Assembly (NCBI RefSeq): GCF_019468565.1
Contig: NZ_CP080521.1
Coordinates: 310,001-374,000, forward strand
From: Pseudonocardia sp. DSM 110487
Lineage (GTDB): Bacteria; Actinomycetota; Actinomycetes; Mycobacteriales; Pseudonocardiaceae
DNA: 64,000 nt
Reading direction: 5' to 3'
Position 1 is the stretch's first letter. Every line of letters begins with the position of its first letter. Of the stretch, positions 18,343-26,555 are shown piece by piece. A program made the translations under genes and the position numbers. Below the pieces are notes generated by a model. That model had not been told where the DNA came from. It saw only the letters and a list, made by a program, of their open reading frames with translations, and searched no databases.

Positions 18343-19131
18343 ATGGTGCTGCGTGTCCTGTTGTTGCTCGCCGTGGCGGTGCTGGCGGGTGGCGGCCTCA
18401 CCGCCTGCTCGAGCGGACCACAGACCGGCGACTGCGTCGAGAAGTCCGGCGACGTCTATGTCACGGCCGACTGCGGGACGGCATCGCTGCGCGTGCTCGA
18501 ACGCTTCGACAGCTTCTCGGGTGACTGCATCCCCGTGGCCGGGGTGTCCGAGAGCTTCTCCGACACCGCGACGAACTCGACGCTCTGCATCGGCCCGCGT
18601 GACGTCGACCCGGCTGCCGCCATCAACGTGGCGAAGGAGGGGGACTGCGTCACGAACGCCACGAGAACCGACGTGCGCCGGGTGGACTGCGCGGATCCCA
18701 CGGCGGAGGAAGTGGTGCTGCGCCGAATCGAGGACGCCACCACGATCGGCGGCAGCGACCAGTGCACGTCCGTGCCGGGGACCAGTACGAGCTACAGCTG
18801 GGACATGGTCACCACCGGCAACCAGAACGGGCCGAGCGCCGCTGACGGCCTCGCCGCCGACCTGCTCTTCTGCCTCGGCCTGGTCGGCGTCGACCCGAAC
18901 GCCTCGCCCGACACCGCGCAGGTGGGCGACTGCATGGCCGAGACGTCGGAGGGCGTGGGCTACGCGAAGGTGGACTGCGGGGCGCCCAACGCGACCCTGC
19001 GCGTGGTCGAGCGGGTGGACAACGCGTCGATGGGCTTCGAGCTCGCCTGCGGATCGCGTCCGGAGGTGACGGCCGGGCTCGAGAGCGGTCAGGGCCTGGA
19101 CGGCTACGTCCTCTGCATGGCCCCGAAGTGA
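18343..19131 (+). CDS. Lipoprotein with three LppU-like cysteine repeats
   Basis: 262 residues from ATG 18343, six bases after GGAGGGGGAG. A lipoprotein signal peptide ends in the lipobox LTAC (Cys about residue 23). The mature protein has three repeats of about 75 residues. Each begins GDC, has a second Cys in a DC pair about 13-17 residues later, then a (V/L)RRIE or LRVVERV strand, a third Cys and a closing (L/F)C(I/L/M) motif. Four cysteines per repeat suggest two disulfides each. This resembles actinobacterial LppU/SCO3897-type modules of unknown function. It would be anchored outside the membrane. It stands alone between bioA and the sugar-acid locus. Confidence 0.72.
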   Translation: MVLRVLLLLAVAVLAGGGLTACSSGPQTGDCVEKSGDVYVTADCGTASLRVLERFDSFSGDCIPVAGVSESFSDTATNSTLCIGPRDVDPAAAINVAKEGDCVTNATRTDVRRVDCADPTAEEVVLRRIEDATTIGGSDQCTSVPGTSTSYSWDMVTTGNQNGPSAADGLAADLLFCLGLVGVDPNASPDTAQVGDCMAETSEGVGYAKVDCGAPNATLRVVERVDNASMGFELACGSRPEVTAGLESGQGLDGYVLCMAPK

Positions 19132-19152
19132 GCTCTGGCCCCGAAGTGAGCT
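19118..19152. repeat. 17-bp tandem duplication at a stop codon
   Basis: TGGCCCCGAAGTGAGCT occurs at 19118-19134 and 19136-19152 with one base between. The first copy encodes the last residues and stop of the lipoprotein; the second overlaps the final bases of the convergent RraA-family gene. It looks like replication slippage that duplicated the gene end without harming either frame. Confidence 0.85.
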
Positions 19153-19837
19153 ACAGCCGCCCGTACTTGTTGTAGACGTCGATCACCGGCACCCCTGCCT
19201 GCACCTCCTCGCGGACCTTGTCCTCGATGTCCTTGGCCTCCTCGGACTTCGCGAGCACCTCGTCGAGGGCGTCCTTCGGGATGACGAGCACGCCGTCCTC
19301 GTCGCCGAAGACCCAGTCGCCCGGGTTCACCCGCACCTGGCTGCTCGTGGTGCCCGTCATCGAGATCGGGATCTCGATGTCGTGGATCCGCGAGCGGCGC
19401 AGCGACTCGATCGGCGAGGTGTAGCGGGCGAAGACGCCGAGGCCGTCGATCTCCCGGACGAGCCTGCCGTCGCGGATGCCGCCGTCGATCACGACGCCGG
19501 TGGCCCCGCGGGCGCGGCTGGCGTTGCTCATGAGCTCGCCCCAGATGCCGCTCTGTCGTTCGCCCGCGGCCCCGACGACGACCACGCAGCCGTCGTACAT
19601 CTGCGTGAAGACGCCGAAGTCGGCGAGCTTGGTGTTCGGGGGCATCTCGTCCCGCTCGCGGATGTCGGGGCCCGCCATCACGGTGTACGCGGGGCCTGCC
19701 ACCCGCATGGAACGGTCGAGGGGAGCTATCGCGAGGTCGAGGCACTGATGGGGCAGCCCCATCTCGTCCATGATGTCGTAGACGACGGCGGTGTAGAGCG
19801 CCTTGAGCCGCTTCGCGGTCTGCGCTGTGTCGCTCAT
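19151..19837 (-). CDS. RraA-family protein (HMG/oxaloacetate aldolase-like)
   Basis: 228 residues from ATG 19837. The family core is visible: AVVYDIMDEMG, then MYDGCVVVVGAAGERQSGIW, GELMSNASRARGATGVVIDG and GIRDG with the conserved Arg-Asp pair. RraA-like proteins include 4-hydroxy-4-methyl-2-oxoglutarate/oxaloacetate aldolases that cleave 2-oxo acids with a divalent metal. The neighbour upstream, overlapping by four bases, is an acid-sugar dehydratase that would supply a 2-keto-3-deoxy acid, so an aldolase or decarboxylase role is reasonable. An RNase-E-inhibitor role is unlikely in this context. A second RraA/dehydratase pair lies at 27-29 kb. Confidence 0.82.
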   Translation of the reverse strand: MSDTAQTAKRLKALYTAVVYDIMDEMGLPHQCLDLAIAPLDRSMRVAGPAYTVMAGPDIRERDEMPPNTKLADFGVFTQMYDGCVVVVGAAGERQSGIWGELMSNASRARGATGVVIDGGIRDGRLVREIDGLGVFARYTSPIESLRRSRIHDIEIPISMTGTTSSQVRVNPGDWVFGDEDGVLVIPKDALDEVLAKSEEAKDIEDKVREEVQAGVPVIDVYNKYGRL

Positions 19838-20988
19838 TCGAAAACCCCGAATCCGGGGACGGCGTGCTTGCGGACGCCGTCCATGTTCAGCTCGACGCCG
19901 ATGCCGGGGGCGTCGGGCAGGGTGATGTAGCCGTCCTTGACGATCGAGCCGCTGCCGTCGGGCGCGGTCACGTAGCTGTCCCAGATCTCGCGCTCCTCGA
20001 GGGCGTGCCACTCCTGCACGAGGAAGTTGGGGATCGAGGCGCACTGGTGTGCCGTGGCCATCGTGCCCAGCGGCGTGGAGACCAGGTGCGGGGCGAACGG
20101 GACGTAGTGCATCTCCGCGAGGTTGGCGATCTTCTTGGCCTCGGCGAGGCCGCCGCACTTGGGCACGTCCGGCTCGATCACGTCGACCGCTCCCTTCTCC
20201 AGCAGCTCCCGGAAACCCCACCGCAGGTAGAGGTTCTCGCCCACGCAGATCGGGGTGCGGGTCTGCGCACGCACCCGCACCAGTGCGTCGACGTTCTCGG
20301 CAGGGATCGGCTCCTCCAGCCACATGAGGTCGAACGGCTCCAGCGCCCAGGCGATCTTGCAGGCGCTCGGCACGTCGTACCGGGCGTGCAGGTCGATGGC
20401 CAGGTCGACGTCAGGGCCGATGGCCTCCCGCACGGCCGCCACCCGCTCGACCATCGAGCGCAGCTCGGCGGCGTTGACGGTGTGGTTGAAGTCGTCGTAC
20501 TTGGCCGGGTGGTGCAGGTCGTCGATGTCGAACTTGATGGCCGTGAAGCCCTCGGCGACCATCCGCTGCGCCCGGTCGACGCAGCCCGACACCGAGCCAG
20601 CCGGGTCGTCGCCGTCGCCGCAGTCGGCGTAGAGCCGGATCCGGTCCCGGAACTTCCCGCCGAGCATCCGGTGCACGGGCTGGCCCGCCGCCTTGCCCGC
20701 GAGGTCCCACAGGGCCAGCTCGATGCCGCTCATCGCGATCACATACACGCCGGCCTGCGGGCCGGAGAAGACGCGGCGGCGCAGTTTCTCCCAGCACCGC
20801 TCGACGTTGCGCGGGTCCTCGCCGATCAGCAGTGGCTTCAGCGATTCGATCAGGCCGACGACGCCCCCCGCGCCGGCGTCGGGGTTCGCCTCGCCGTAGC
20901 CGGTGAGGCCCTCGTCGGTGTCGATCCGCACCAGTGTGGCGTGCCCGTGGTAGGCGACCACTGCCGTTCGGACGTCGACGATCCGCAT
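19834..20988 (-). CDS. Mandelate racemase/muconate lactonizing enzyme family (acid-sugar dehydratase)
   Basis: 384 residues from ATG 20988 with GGGGGA ahead; a longer start at 21021 would read through the operator. Enolase-superfamily metal ligands are visible: Asp in VDLAIDLHARYD, Glu in LMWLEEPIPAEN and Glu in PICVGENLYLR. A catalytic His follows in FAPHLVSTPLG, and the His in DLHARYD is also typical of galactonate/mannonate-type dehydratases. It probably removes water from a sugar acid to give a 2-keto-3-deoxy acid, requiring Mg2+. It is co-transcribed with the downstream RraA protein (ATGA overlap) and is divergent from its likely GntR regulator. Confidence 0.88.
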   Translation of the reverse strand: MRIVDVRTAVVAYHGHATLVRIDTDEGLTGYGEANPDAGAGGVVGLIESLKPLLIGEDPRNVERCWEKLRRRVFSGPQAGVYVIAMSGIELALWDLAGKAAGQPVHRMLGGKFRDRIRLYADCGDGDDPAGSVSGCVDRAQRMVAEGFTAIKFDIDDLHHPAKYDDFNHTVNAAELRSMVERVAAVREAIGPDVDLAIDLHARYDVPSACKIAWALEPFDLMWLEEPIPAENVDALVRVRAQTRTPICVGENLYLRWGFRELLEKGAVDVIEPDVPKCGGLAEAKKIANLAEMHYVPFAPHLVSTPLGTMATAHQCASIPNFLVQEWHALEEREIWDSYVTAPDGSGSIVKDGYITLPDAPGIGVELNMDGVRKHAVPGFGVFE

Positions 20989-21019
20989 GCTTCCCCCATT
21001 GGAAGAGGTGACAACCACC

Positions 21020-21045
21020 ACATGTCATATAAGCTGATGACATGT
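21020..21045. promoter_or_regulatory. GntR operator overlapping a start codon
   Basis: ACATGTCAT (21020-21028) and ATGACATGT (21037-21045) are perfect inverted repeats with an eight-base spacer. The right arm includes the ATG (21042) of the GntR gene. TATAAG at 21028-21033 could be a -10 that places the transcription start at the ATG, implying a leaderless transcript. The site lies between the divergent dehydratase/RraA and GntR genes and should control both. Confidence 0.8.
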
Positions 21046-21758
21046 CGAGGAGACAAGAGGCCGCGGACGTTGTCAAGGTCCGCACCCTCCCGGTGCAGGT
21101 GGCCGCCCGCCTGACCCGGCGGATCGTCAACGGCGAGATCGAGGAGTCCCGCGCGCCCTCCGAGCTGGACATCTCGCGCGAGTTCGGCGTCTCCCGCGTG
21201 GTTGCCCGCGAGACGCTCAAGATCCTCGCGTCGCTCGACATCGTCGACATCGCCCAGGGCCGCAGGGTCACCGTCCGCCCGCAGGCGGAGTGGGACTACC
21301 TGAGCCCGCTGCTGGCCGAGTGGCTCCCGGAGGAGCACGTCGACGGCCTGCTGCGCGAGCTGCACCAGATGCGCGAGCTCCTCGAACCGGAGCTGGCCGC
21401 GATGGCGGCCGCTGCGATCAGCGACGAGACACTGGCCCGCCTGCGGGATGCGCTGGACCGGATGGCGAGCCTCGAGTCCGACCCGGAGGCCTACCTCGAG
21501 GTCGACCACGAGTTCCACATGGAGATCTGCCGGGCCGCCGACAACCGGATCCTCGACCGGATCATGTACTCGGCACGCTGGCTGGGCACCGCGAGCCGTC
21601 GCGTGACCAACCAGGGCAGCCTGCCGAACGCCACCCGGGACCACGCGCTCGTCTACCGCGCGCTCGAGTCCCGCGACCCGGACGCCGCACGGGCCGCCAT
21701 GCGCACCCACGTGCAGGGCAACGCCCCGTTGCTCGCCCGGTCGGGGATTCGGTCGTGA
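21042..21758 (+). CDS. GntR/FadR-family regulator (FCD domain)
   Basis: 238 residues from ATG 21042. The winged helix is at residues 13-75 (QVAARLTRRIVNGEIEE, then LDISREFGVSRVVARETLKI). The FCD ligand domain has the metal-binding pattern DHEFHMEIC and later histidines in TRDHALVY and RTHVQGN. FCD regulators sense sugar acids or other organic acids (for example UxuR, ExuR, DgoR). It sits divergent from one dehydratase and overlaps a Gfo/Idh/MocA oxidoreductase, so it most likely controls this sugar-acid locus. The start codon lies within its own operator. Confidence 0.9.
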   Translation: MSRRQEAADVVKVRTLPVQVAARLTRRIVNGEIEESRAPSELDISREFGVSRVVARETLKILASLDIVDIAQGRRVTVRPQAEWDYLSPLLAEWLPEEHVDGLLRELHQMRELLEPELAAMAAAAISDETLARLRDALDRMASLESDPEAYLEVDHEFHMEICRAADNRILDRIMYSARWLGTASRRVTNQGSLPNATRDHALVYRALESRDPDAARAAMRTHVQGNAPLLARSGIRS

Positions 21759-22873
21759 ACCCGATCCGGCTGGGGCTGATCGGCACCGGCCTCGCCGTCG
21801 AGCACCTGCACTGGCCCGCGCTGCGTCAGATGACCGACCGGTTCGTCGTCACGGCCTTCGCGGACCGGTCCGCCGAGCAGGGCAGACGATTCGCGGCGCT
21901 GAGCGGGCTCGATCCCGCGCGCGGCACCACGGACCACCGGGAGCTGCTCGCCCGCGACGACATCGATGCGGTGCTCGTCTCGGTGCCGATCCCGGTGTTG
22001 TACGGGATCGCGCGGGACGCGCTGGCCGCGGGCAAGCACCTGCTCTGCGAGAAGCCGACCGGCACCGACGAGGAGCAGGCCCGCGCGTTCCTCGACCTCG
22101 AGCGCGAGTTCCCCGGCCGGGTCGTGCTCGTCGGGGAGAACTACTTCTACCGCGACGACATCCGCCACGCGCGTGCCCTGCTCGACGACGGTGCGATCGG
22201 CAAGCTGCACCTGATGGCCTATCGGCGCGCCGGGCAGATGGTGCCGCGCGAGGGCCGCTTCAACAGCACGCCGTGGCGGCAGCGGCCCCAGTACCGCGGC
22301 GGCGTCCACCTCGACGCGGGCGTGCACGACATCGCGCAGATCCGGATGCTCTGCGGCGAGGTGGCGCGGGTGCACGGCGTCGTGCAGTGGGCCAACAGCA
22401 CGATCGACTCGCCGTCGGACCTCGCCCTGAACCTCACGTTCGCCTCCGGCGCGATCGGCAACTACACGGCCTGTTACTCCGAGGTGCCGGTGCCGGCGGA
22501 GCCGAACGACATGCGCCTCTACGGCACGGAGGGCGTGCTCGTGCTGTCCGGGCCGCAGGAAGAGCGACGGGTCACCCTCACGCGGGCGGACGGCACCACC
22601 CGCACCGACGTCTTCCGCGGCATCGACAACGGCTACTTCGCCGAGCTCTGCGACTTCGCCGACGCCGTGCGGCTCGGCGAGCCGGTGGTGGGCACGATCG
22701 CGCAGAGCGTGGCCAACATGCGGATCGTCCTCGCGGCCCTCGACTCGGCCGATCGGGCCGCCGTCGTCGCGCTCGAGGTCTCCGGCGAGGGCGGGGTGCC
22801 GCTGTGGCGCCCACGTGGCGCCGACGGCCTCTTCGAGGGCCTTCCTGGTCGACACCAGATCTCTGAGGAGTGA
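21755..22873 (+). CDS. Gfo/Idh/MocA-family NAD(P)-dependent oxidoreductase
   Basis: 372 residues from GTG 21755, overlapping the GntR stop by four bases. The Rossmann start (IRLGLIGTGLAVEHL) and the family motif CEKPTG at about residues 100-105 are clear. The second half has the mixed-sheet domain with GGVHLDAGVHDIAQIR, where the catalytic Asp/His pair usually lies. Members oxidise or reduce hydroxyls on sugars, sugar acids or inositols. In this locus it would interconvert the imported compound before dehydration. The last 25 residues are an unconserved extension. Confidence 0.9.
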   Translation: MNPIRLGLIGTGLAVEHLHWPALRQMTDRFVVTAFADRSAEQGRRFAALSGLDPARGTTDHRELLARDDIDAVLVSVPIPVLYGIARDALAAGKHLLCEKPTGTDEEQARAFLDLEREFPGRVVLVGENYFYRDDIRHARALLDDGAIGKLHLMAYRRAGQMVPREGRFNSTPWRQRPQYRGGVHLDAGVHDIAQIRMLCGEVARVHGVVQWANSTIDSPSDLALNLTFASGAIGNYTACYSEVPVPAEPNDMRLYGTEGVLVLSGPQEERRVTLTRADGTTRTDVFRGIDNGYFAELCDFADAVRLGEPVVGTIAQSVANMRIVLAALDSADRAAVVALEVSGEGGVPLWRPRGADGLFEGLPGRHQISEE

Positions 22874-22876
22874 CCG

Positions 22877-22921
22877 TTGACACCCCATCGATACCCCTTT
22901 AGTGTGACCGCGGTCGCACTA
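22877..22921 (+). promoter_or_regulatory. Promoter with overlapping 22-bp operator for the sugar-acid transport operon
   Basis: TTGACA (22877-22882) and TAGTGT (22900-22905) are 17 bases apart, a near-consensus promoter reading right. The -10 is the left edge of a 22-bp near-perfect palindrome (22900-22921, 11-bp arms TAGTGTGACCG/CGGTCGCACTA, one mismatch). The remaining 200 bases to the receptor gene are non-coding leader; an AGTG-AAAAG-CACT symmetry sits at about 22941-22953. The IclR encoded in the operon or the GntR nearby could bind here. Confidence 0.75.
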
Positions 22922-23121
22922 CGTGGCACGGCATTCTACTAAGTGAAAAGCACTCATATTGCGCAGTCTCTCCCGGCATGGGGGCCGGAGACGGCTGCTG
23001 CGGATCCCACCGGGATCCGTTCCTCGTGAGAGGAAGGGGGCATCCGTGCCCCCTGGCCCCCGTCGGTAGCACCGTCGCCCCGTCGGCCGCGTCCCAGCGT
23101 TGGGACGCAGGAGGAGTTGTC

Positions 23122-24549
23122 ATGGCACAGCGGACCGGACCTGTTTGGTCGAGGCGGAAGTTCCTGGGGATGAGTGCGCTCGGCGCCGTCGGGCTCAGCG
23201 CCTGCGGTGGTCAGCCCGCCGCACCCCAGGTGGACGTCCAGGTGTCGCAGGCGGTGCTCGATGCCGCGGCGCCCTACCGCGGCGGCTCGGTGGGCATGCT
23301 CTCGCAGAAGCTGTACTCCGAGGCCGCCAACCAGGCGCTCGACCGCTCGCTCCAGGCGTTCGCGCAGGCCACCGGCACCACCGTGCAGAACGACCTGGTC
23401 TCGGGCGATTCCGGCGACATGGTCGCCAAGATGGACGCAGAGGTGAGGGCCGGCACCGCCCGGGACCTCGCCTTCATGAGCGACGAGCGGTTCGTCGGCC
23501 AGCTGCATAACCTCGGTGACCTCGAGGACGTCACCGACGTGGTCGAGGAGATGAAGGCCCTCTACGGCGAGCCGGCGACAGAGGCCACCAACTTCTGCGT
23601 GTTCAACGGGCGCTGGTTCGCGATCCCCTACCACTTCATCGCCGCCGGGATGTTCCTGCGGAAGGACTGGTACGCGGAGAAGGGGCTCCCGCTCAAGCCC
23701 ACCTACACGTGGGAGGAGCTGCGCGACAACGCGCTGGCGGTCTCGGACCCGGCACAGCGACGCTTCGGGTGGGGTATCACGATCAACCGCTCCGGCGACG
23801 CCAACGGGTTCATCGAGTCCGTCATCAACACCTACGGCGGGTCGATCGCGGACAACACCGGGCAGAGGGTGGTGTTCAACTCGCCTGAGACCGTCGAGGC
23901 CGTCACGTTCATCGGCGACATCTACACCAACCCGAAGTGGGAGCCCATGCTGCCGCCCGGGATCGAGAGCTGGACCGACACCGGCAACAACGAGAACTGG
24001 CTCGCGGGCATCATTGGCGTCACCAACAACCAGTACAGCATCTACGCCGACTCGAAGACCAAGGGCAACCCGGTCTACGCGAACACCCACCCGTTCAACG
24101 GGGCCATCGGTCCGGCGGTCGACGTTCCCATCGCGTTCGGCTCGTCGAACTCGTTCGTCGTGTTCAAGGGGGCGAAGAACCCCGACCTGGCCAAGCAGGT
24201 GGCGAAGTTCATGGTCAGCGGGTCCGCCCTGCTCGGCGTCGCGCAAGGGGCACCGTGCCTGGTGAACCCGTCGTGGGAGAAGGTGTGGGACTCCGACCCG
24301 TACTACACCAACGGCGACCCGGCATACGCGGCGATCCGCGAACAGACCAGGACGCCGATCCCGTTGACCACCGCGACCGGCTACACGTTCCCGCAGGCCC
24401 CGAGCCCCGGTGAGCAGGCCGCGGTGGCCGCCTACCTGCTCACGGACATGATGCAGTCGGTGGTCCAGGGCACCGCTCCGGCCGAGGCCGTGGCCACCAC
24501 CCACGACCGCATGGTCCAGATCTTCGAGCAGCAGGGCTACAAGCAGTGA
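23122..24549 (+). CDS. Tat-exported lipoprotein sugar-binding protein (family 1)
   Basis: 475 residues from ATG 23122, with GGAGGAG about seven bases ahead. The N-terminus carries a twin-arginine motif SRRKFLG and a lipobox LSAC, so it is folded in the cytoplasm, exported by Tat and anchored by a lipid. The mature part is a MalE/UgpB-like extracellular solute-binding protein (YTWEELRDNA, FNSPETVEAVTFI, NNQYSIYADSKTK). It should deliver a sugar or sugar acid to the fused permease that overlaps its stop. No ATPase follows, as is common in actinobacteria that use a shared MsiK-type ATPase. Confidence 0.88.
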   Translation: MAQRTGPVWSRRKFLGMSALGAVGLSACGGQPAAPQVDVQVSQAVLDAAAPYRGGSVGMLSQKLYSEAANQALDRSLQAFAQATGTTVQNDLVSGDSGDMVAKMDAEVRAGTARDLAFMSDERFVGQLHNLGDLEDVTDVVEEMKALYGEPATEATNFCVFNGRWFAIPYHFIAAGMFLRKDWYAEKGLPLKPTYTWEELRDNALAVSDPAQRRFGWGITINRSGDANGFIESVINTYGGSIADNTGQRVVFNSPETVEAVTFIGDIYTNPKWEPMLPPGIESWTDTGNNENWLAGIIGVTNNQYSIYADSKTKGNPVYANTHPFNGAIGPAVDVPIAFGSSNSFVVFKGAKNPDLAKQVAKFMVSGSALLGVAQGAPCLVNPSWEKVWDSDPYYTNGDPAYAAIREQTRTPIPLTTATGYTFPQAPSPGEQAAVAAYLLTDMMQSVVQGTAPAEAVATTHDRMVQIFEQQGYKQ

Positions 24550-26555
24550 CCGTCACCAGTCCGCGGCCTGCCCCGGCCCGCTCCGCGGCCGCCGGGTCGA
24601 CCTCGCTCTCCGGCACGCAGCGGATGCTCGGGCGGGACTGGCGGCTCGCAACGGCCTTCCTCGCGCCCGCCGGGCTGCTCATCGCGGCGCTCATCCTGTT
24701 CCCGATCGTCAGCTCGATGGTCACCAGCACCACCGAACGGCATGGCGCGGACACGGTGTTCGTCGGGCTGGACAACTACACGGCGCTCGTCGACGACCCC
24801 GTGTTCCACACCGGTGTGCTCAACTCGTTCGTCTTCACCGCGTACGCCGAGATCTTCAAGGTCACCCTCGGCCTCATCGCGGCGCTGATGCTGCACCACA
24901 TGCGCAAGGGCCGGGCGATCATCGCCGGAATCATCCTGCTTCCCTGGGTGGTGCCGACGGTCGTCACCGCGTTCACGTGGCGCTCGTTGTTCGACCCGAT
25001 CTTCGGCAGCGTCAACGTGGTGCTCACCGACTCCGGGATCGGGCCGATGCTCGCCGCGATCGGGCTCGTCGACCGCTGGCCCGCCGAGTGGCTGTCGGAT
25101 CCCAACCTCGCGATGCCGGCGGTCATCCTGGTCAACGTCTGGAAGGGCATCCCGTTCTTCACGGTGACCTTCCTCGCCGGGCTCAAGGCGATCGACAGCA
25201 CCCTCTACGAGGCGGCCATGGTCGACGGCGCCACCCCGTGGCAGCGCTTCCGGCACGTCACCCTGCCCGGCCTGCGCCACGTCATGATCGTGACGGTGCT
25301 GCTGTCGTCCATCTGGACGTTCAACAACTTCGACCTGATCTGGCTGATGACCCAGGGCGGGCCGGGGGACGCCACCGCGCCGTACGTGATGGTGGCCTAC
25401 TCCAAGGCCATCCAGCAGCTGCAGGAGGGCGCCGGTGCCGCGGTCACGCTGGTGATGCTGCCGATCATCGGCATCCTCGTGGTCATCCTGGTCCGGTTGA
25501 TGCGCCGGAGCGACGGGCCCGGCACCGGCGACTTCGGGCGCAGCCGACTGACCCCGGCGCAGCGCAAGGCGATGCCGTGGGTGATCGTCGCCGTCTCGAC
25601 GCTGCTGCTGATCTGGGCCTCACCGCACATCGTGTGGAAGGCAGCGCTCGTGCTGGGCGTGTTCGTGCTCCTCGCGGCGATCATCGGGCGGGTGGTCTCC
25701 ACGCTGGCCGCGCGGGGCAACCAGTTCGCGGCCCGGTTGGTGAACGGCGTCGGATCGGGCGTCGCGCTCGTGGGGCTGCTGGGGTTCGTGCTTGCCCCGC
25801 TGTACTGGATGACGGTCACGGCGTTCAAGTCCGACACCCAGATCGTCATGCGCACCAGCGACCTGTGGCCCACCCCGTGGAGCACCGAGCAGTTCACCAA
25901 CCTCTTCTCGGGCCGGGCGTTCGGCACCTGGTACCTCAACACCGTCATGGTGGCCACGGCGTCCACCCTGATCGCGCTGGTCTGCGCCGCGCTCGCCGGC
26001 TACGCGCTGGCGCGGCTGAAGTTCCGCGGCTCGGAGAGCTTCACGGTGACGATCCTGCTCACGTACGTGATGCCGGGTGCGCTGCTGTTCATCCCGCTGT
26101 ACCAGATGATGAGCGGGGTCCGGCTGAACGACTCGCTCTGGTCGCTGGTGATCACGTACCCGACGTTCACGCTGCCGTTCGCCACGTGGCTGCTCGTGGG
26201 CTACTTCAAGTCGATCCCGGCCGATCTGGAGGAGTCGGCGCTCGTCGACGGCTGCACGCGGTTCGGTGCGTTCGTGCGGATCGTGCTGCCGCTGGCGAAG
26301 CCGGGCTTGTTGGCGGTGGCGCTGTTCACCCTCACCAACGCGTGGAACGAGTTCCTCTTCGCGTTCGTGTTCATCACCCGCGACGACTACAAGACGTTGC
26401 CGGTCGGCATGCAGTCGATGATCTTCGGTGACGTCGTGCCGCAGGGCCAGCTGGCGGCGGCATCGCTGCTGATCAGCATTCCGGTGGTGCTCATGTACGC
26501 CTTCGGACAGCGGTTCTTGACCGAGGGTCTGACTGCGGGTGCTGTGAAGGGATGA
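24546..26555 (+). CDS. Fused MalF-MalG-type sugar ABC permease
   Basis: 669 residues in one uninterrupted frame, about twice the usual length. The N-terminal half is a MalF/UgpA-type permease with the EAA loop YEAAMVDGATPWQRFRHVTL at about residue 222. The C-terminal half is a MalG/UgpE-type permease with EESALVDGCTRFGAFVRIVL at about residue 561 and the ending FLTEGLTAGAVKG. A middle stretch (about 320-410) contains extra hydrophobic segments joining them. Normally these are two genes. GTG 24546 overlaps the receptor stop and the 3' end overlaps the IclR gene. The protein would form the whole translocation pore. Confidence 0.9.
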   Translation: MTVTSPRPAPARSAAAGSTSLSGTQRMLGRDWRLATAFLAPAGLLIAALILFPIVSSMVTSTTERHGADTVFVGLDNYTALVDDPVFHTGVLNSFVFTAYAEIFKVTLGLIAALMLHHMRKGRAIIAGIILLPWVVPTVVTAFTWRSLFDPIFGSVNVVLTDSGIGPMLAAIGLVDRWPAEWLSDPNLAMPAVILVNVWKGIPFFTVTFLAGLKAIDSTLYEAAMVDGATPWQRFRHVTLPGLRHVMIVTVLLSSIWTFNNFDLIWLMTQGGPGDATAPYVMVAYSKAIQQLQEGAGAAVTLVMLPIIGILVVILVRLMRRSDGPGTGDFGRSRLTPAQRKAMPWVIVAVSTLLLIWASPHIVWKAALVLGVFVLLAAIIGRVVSTLAARGNQFAARLVNGVGSGVALVGLLGFVLAPLYWMTVTAFKSDTQIVMRTSDLWPTPWSTEQFTNLFSGRAFGTWYLNTVMVATASTLIALVCAALAGYALARLKFRGSESFTVTILLTYVMPGALLFIPLYQMMSGVRLNDSLWSLVITYPTFTLPFATWLLVGYFKSIPADLEESALVDGCTRFGAFVRIVLPLAKPGLLAVALFTLTNAWNEFLFAFVFITRDDYKTLPVGMQSMIFGDVVPQGQLAAASLLISIPVVLMYAFGQRFLTEGLTAGAVKG

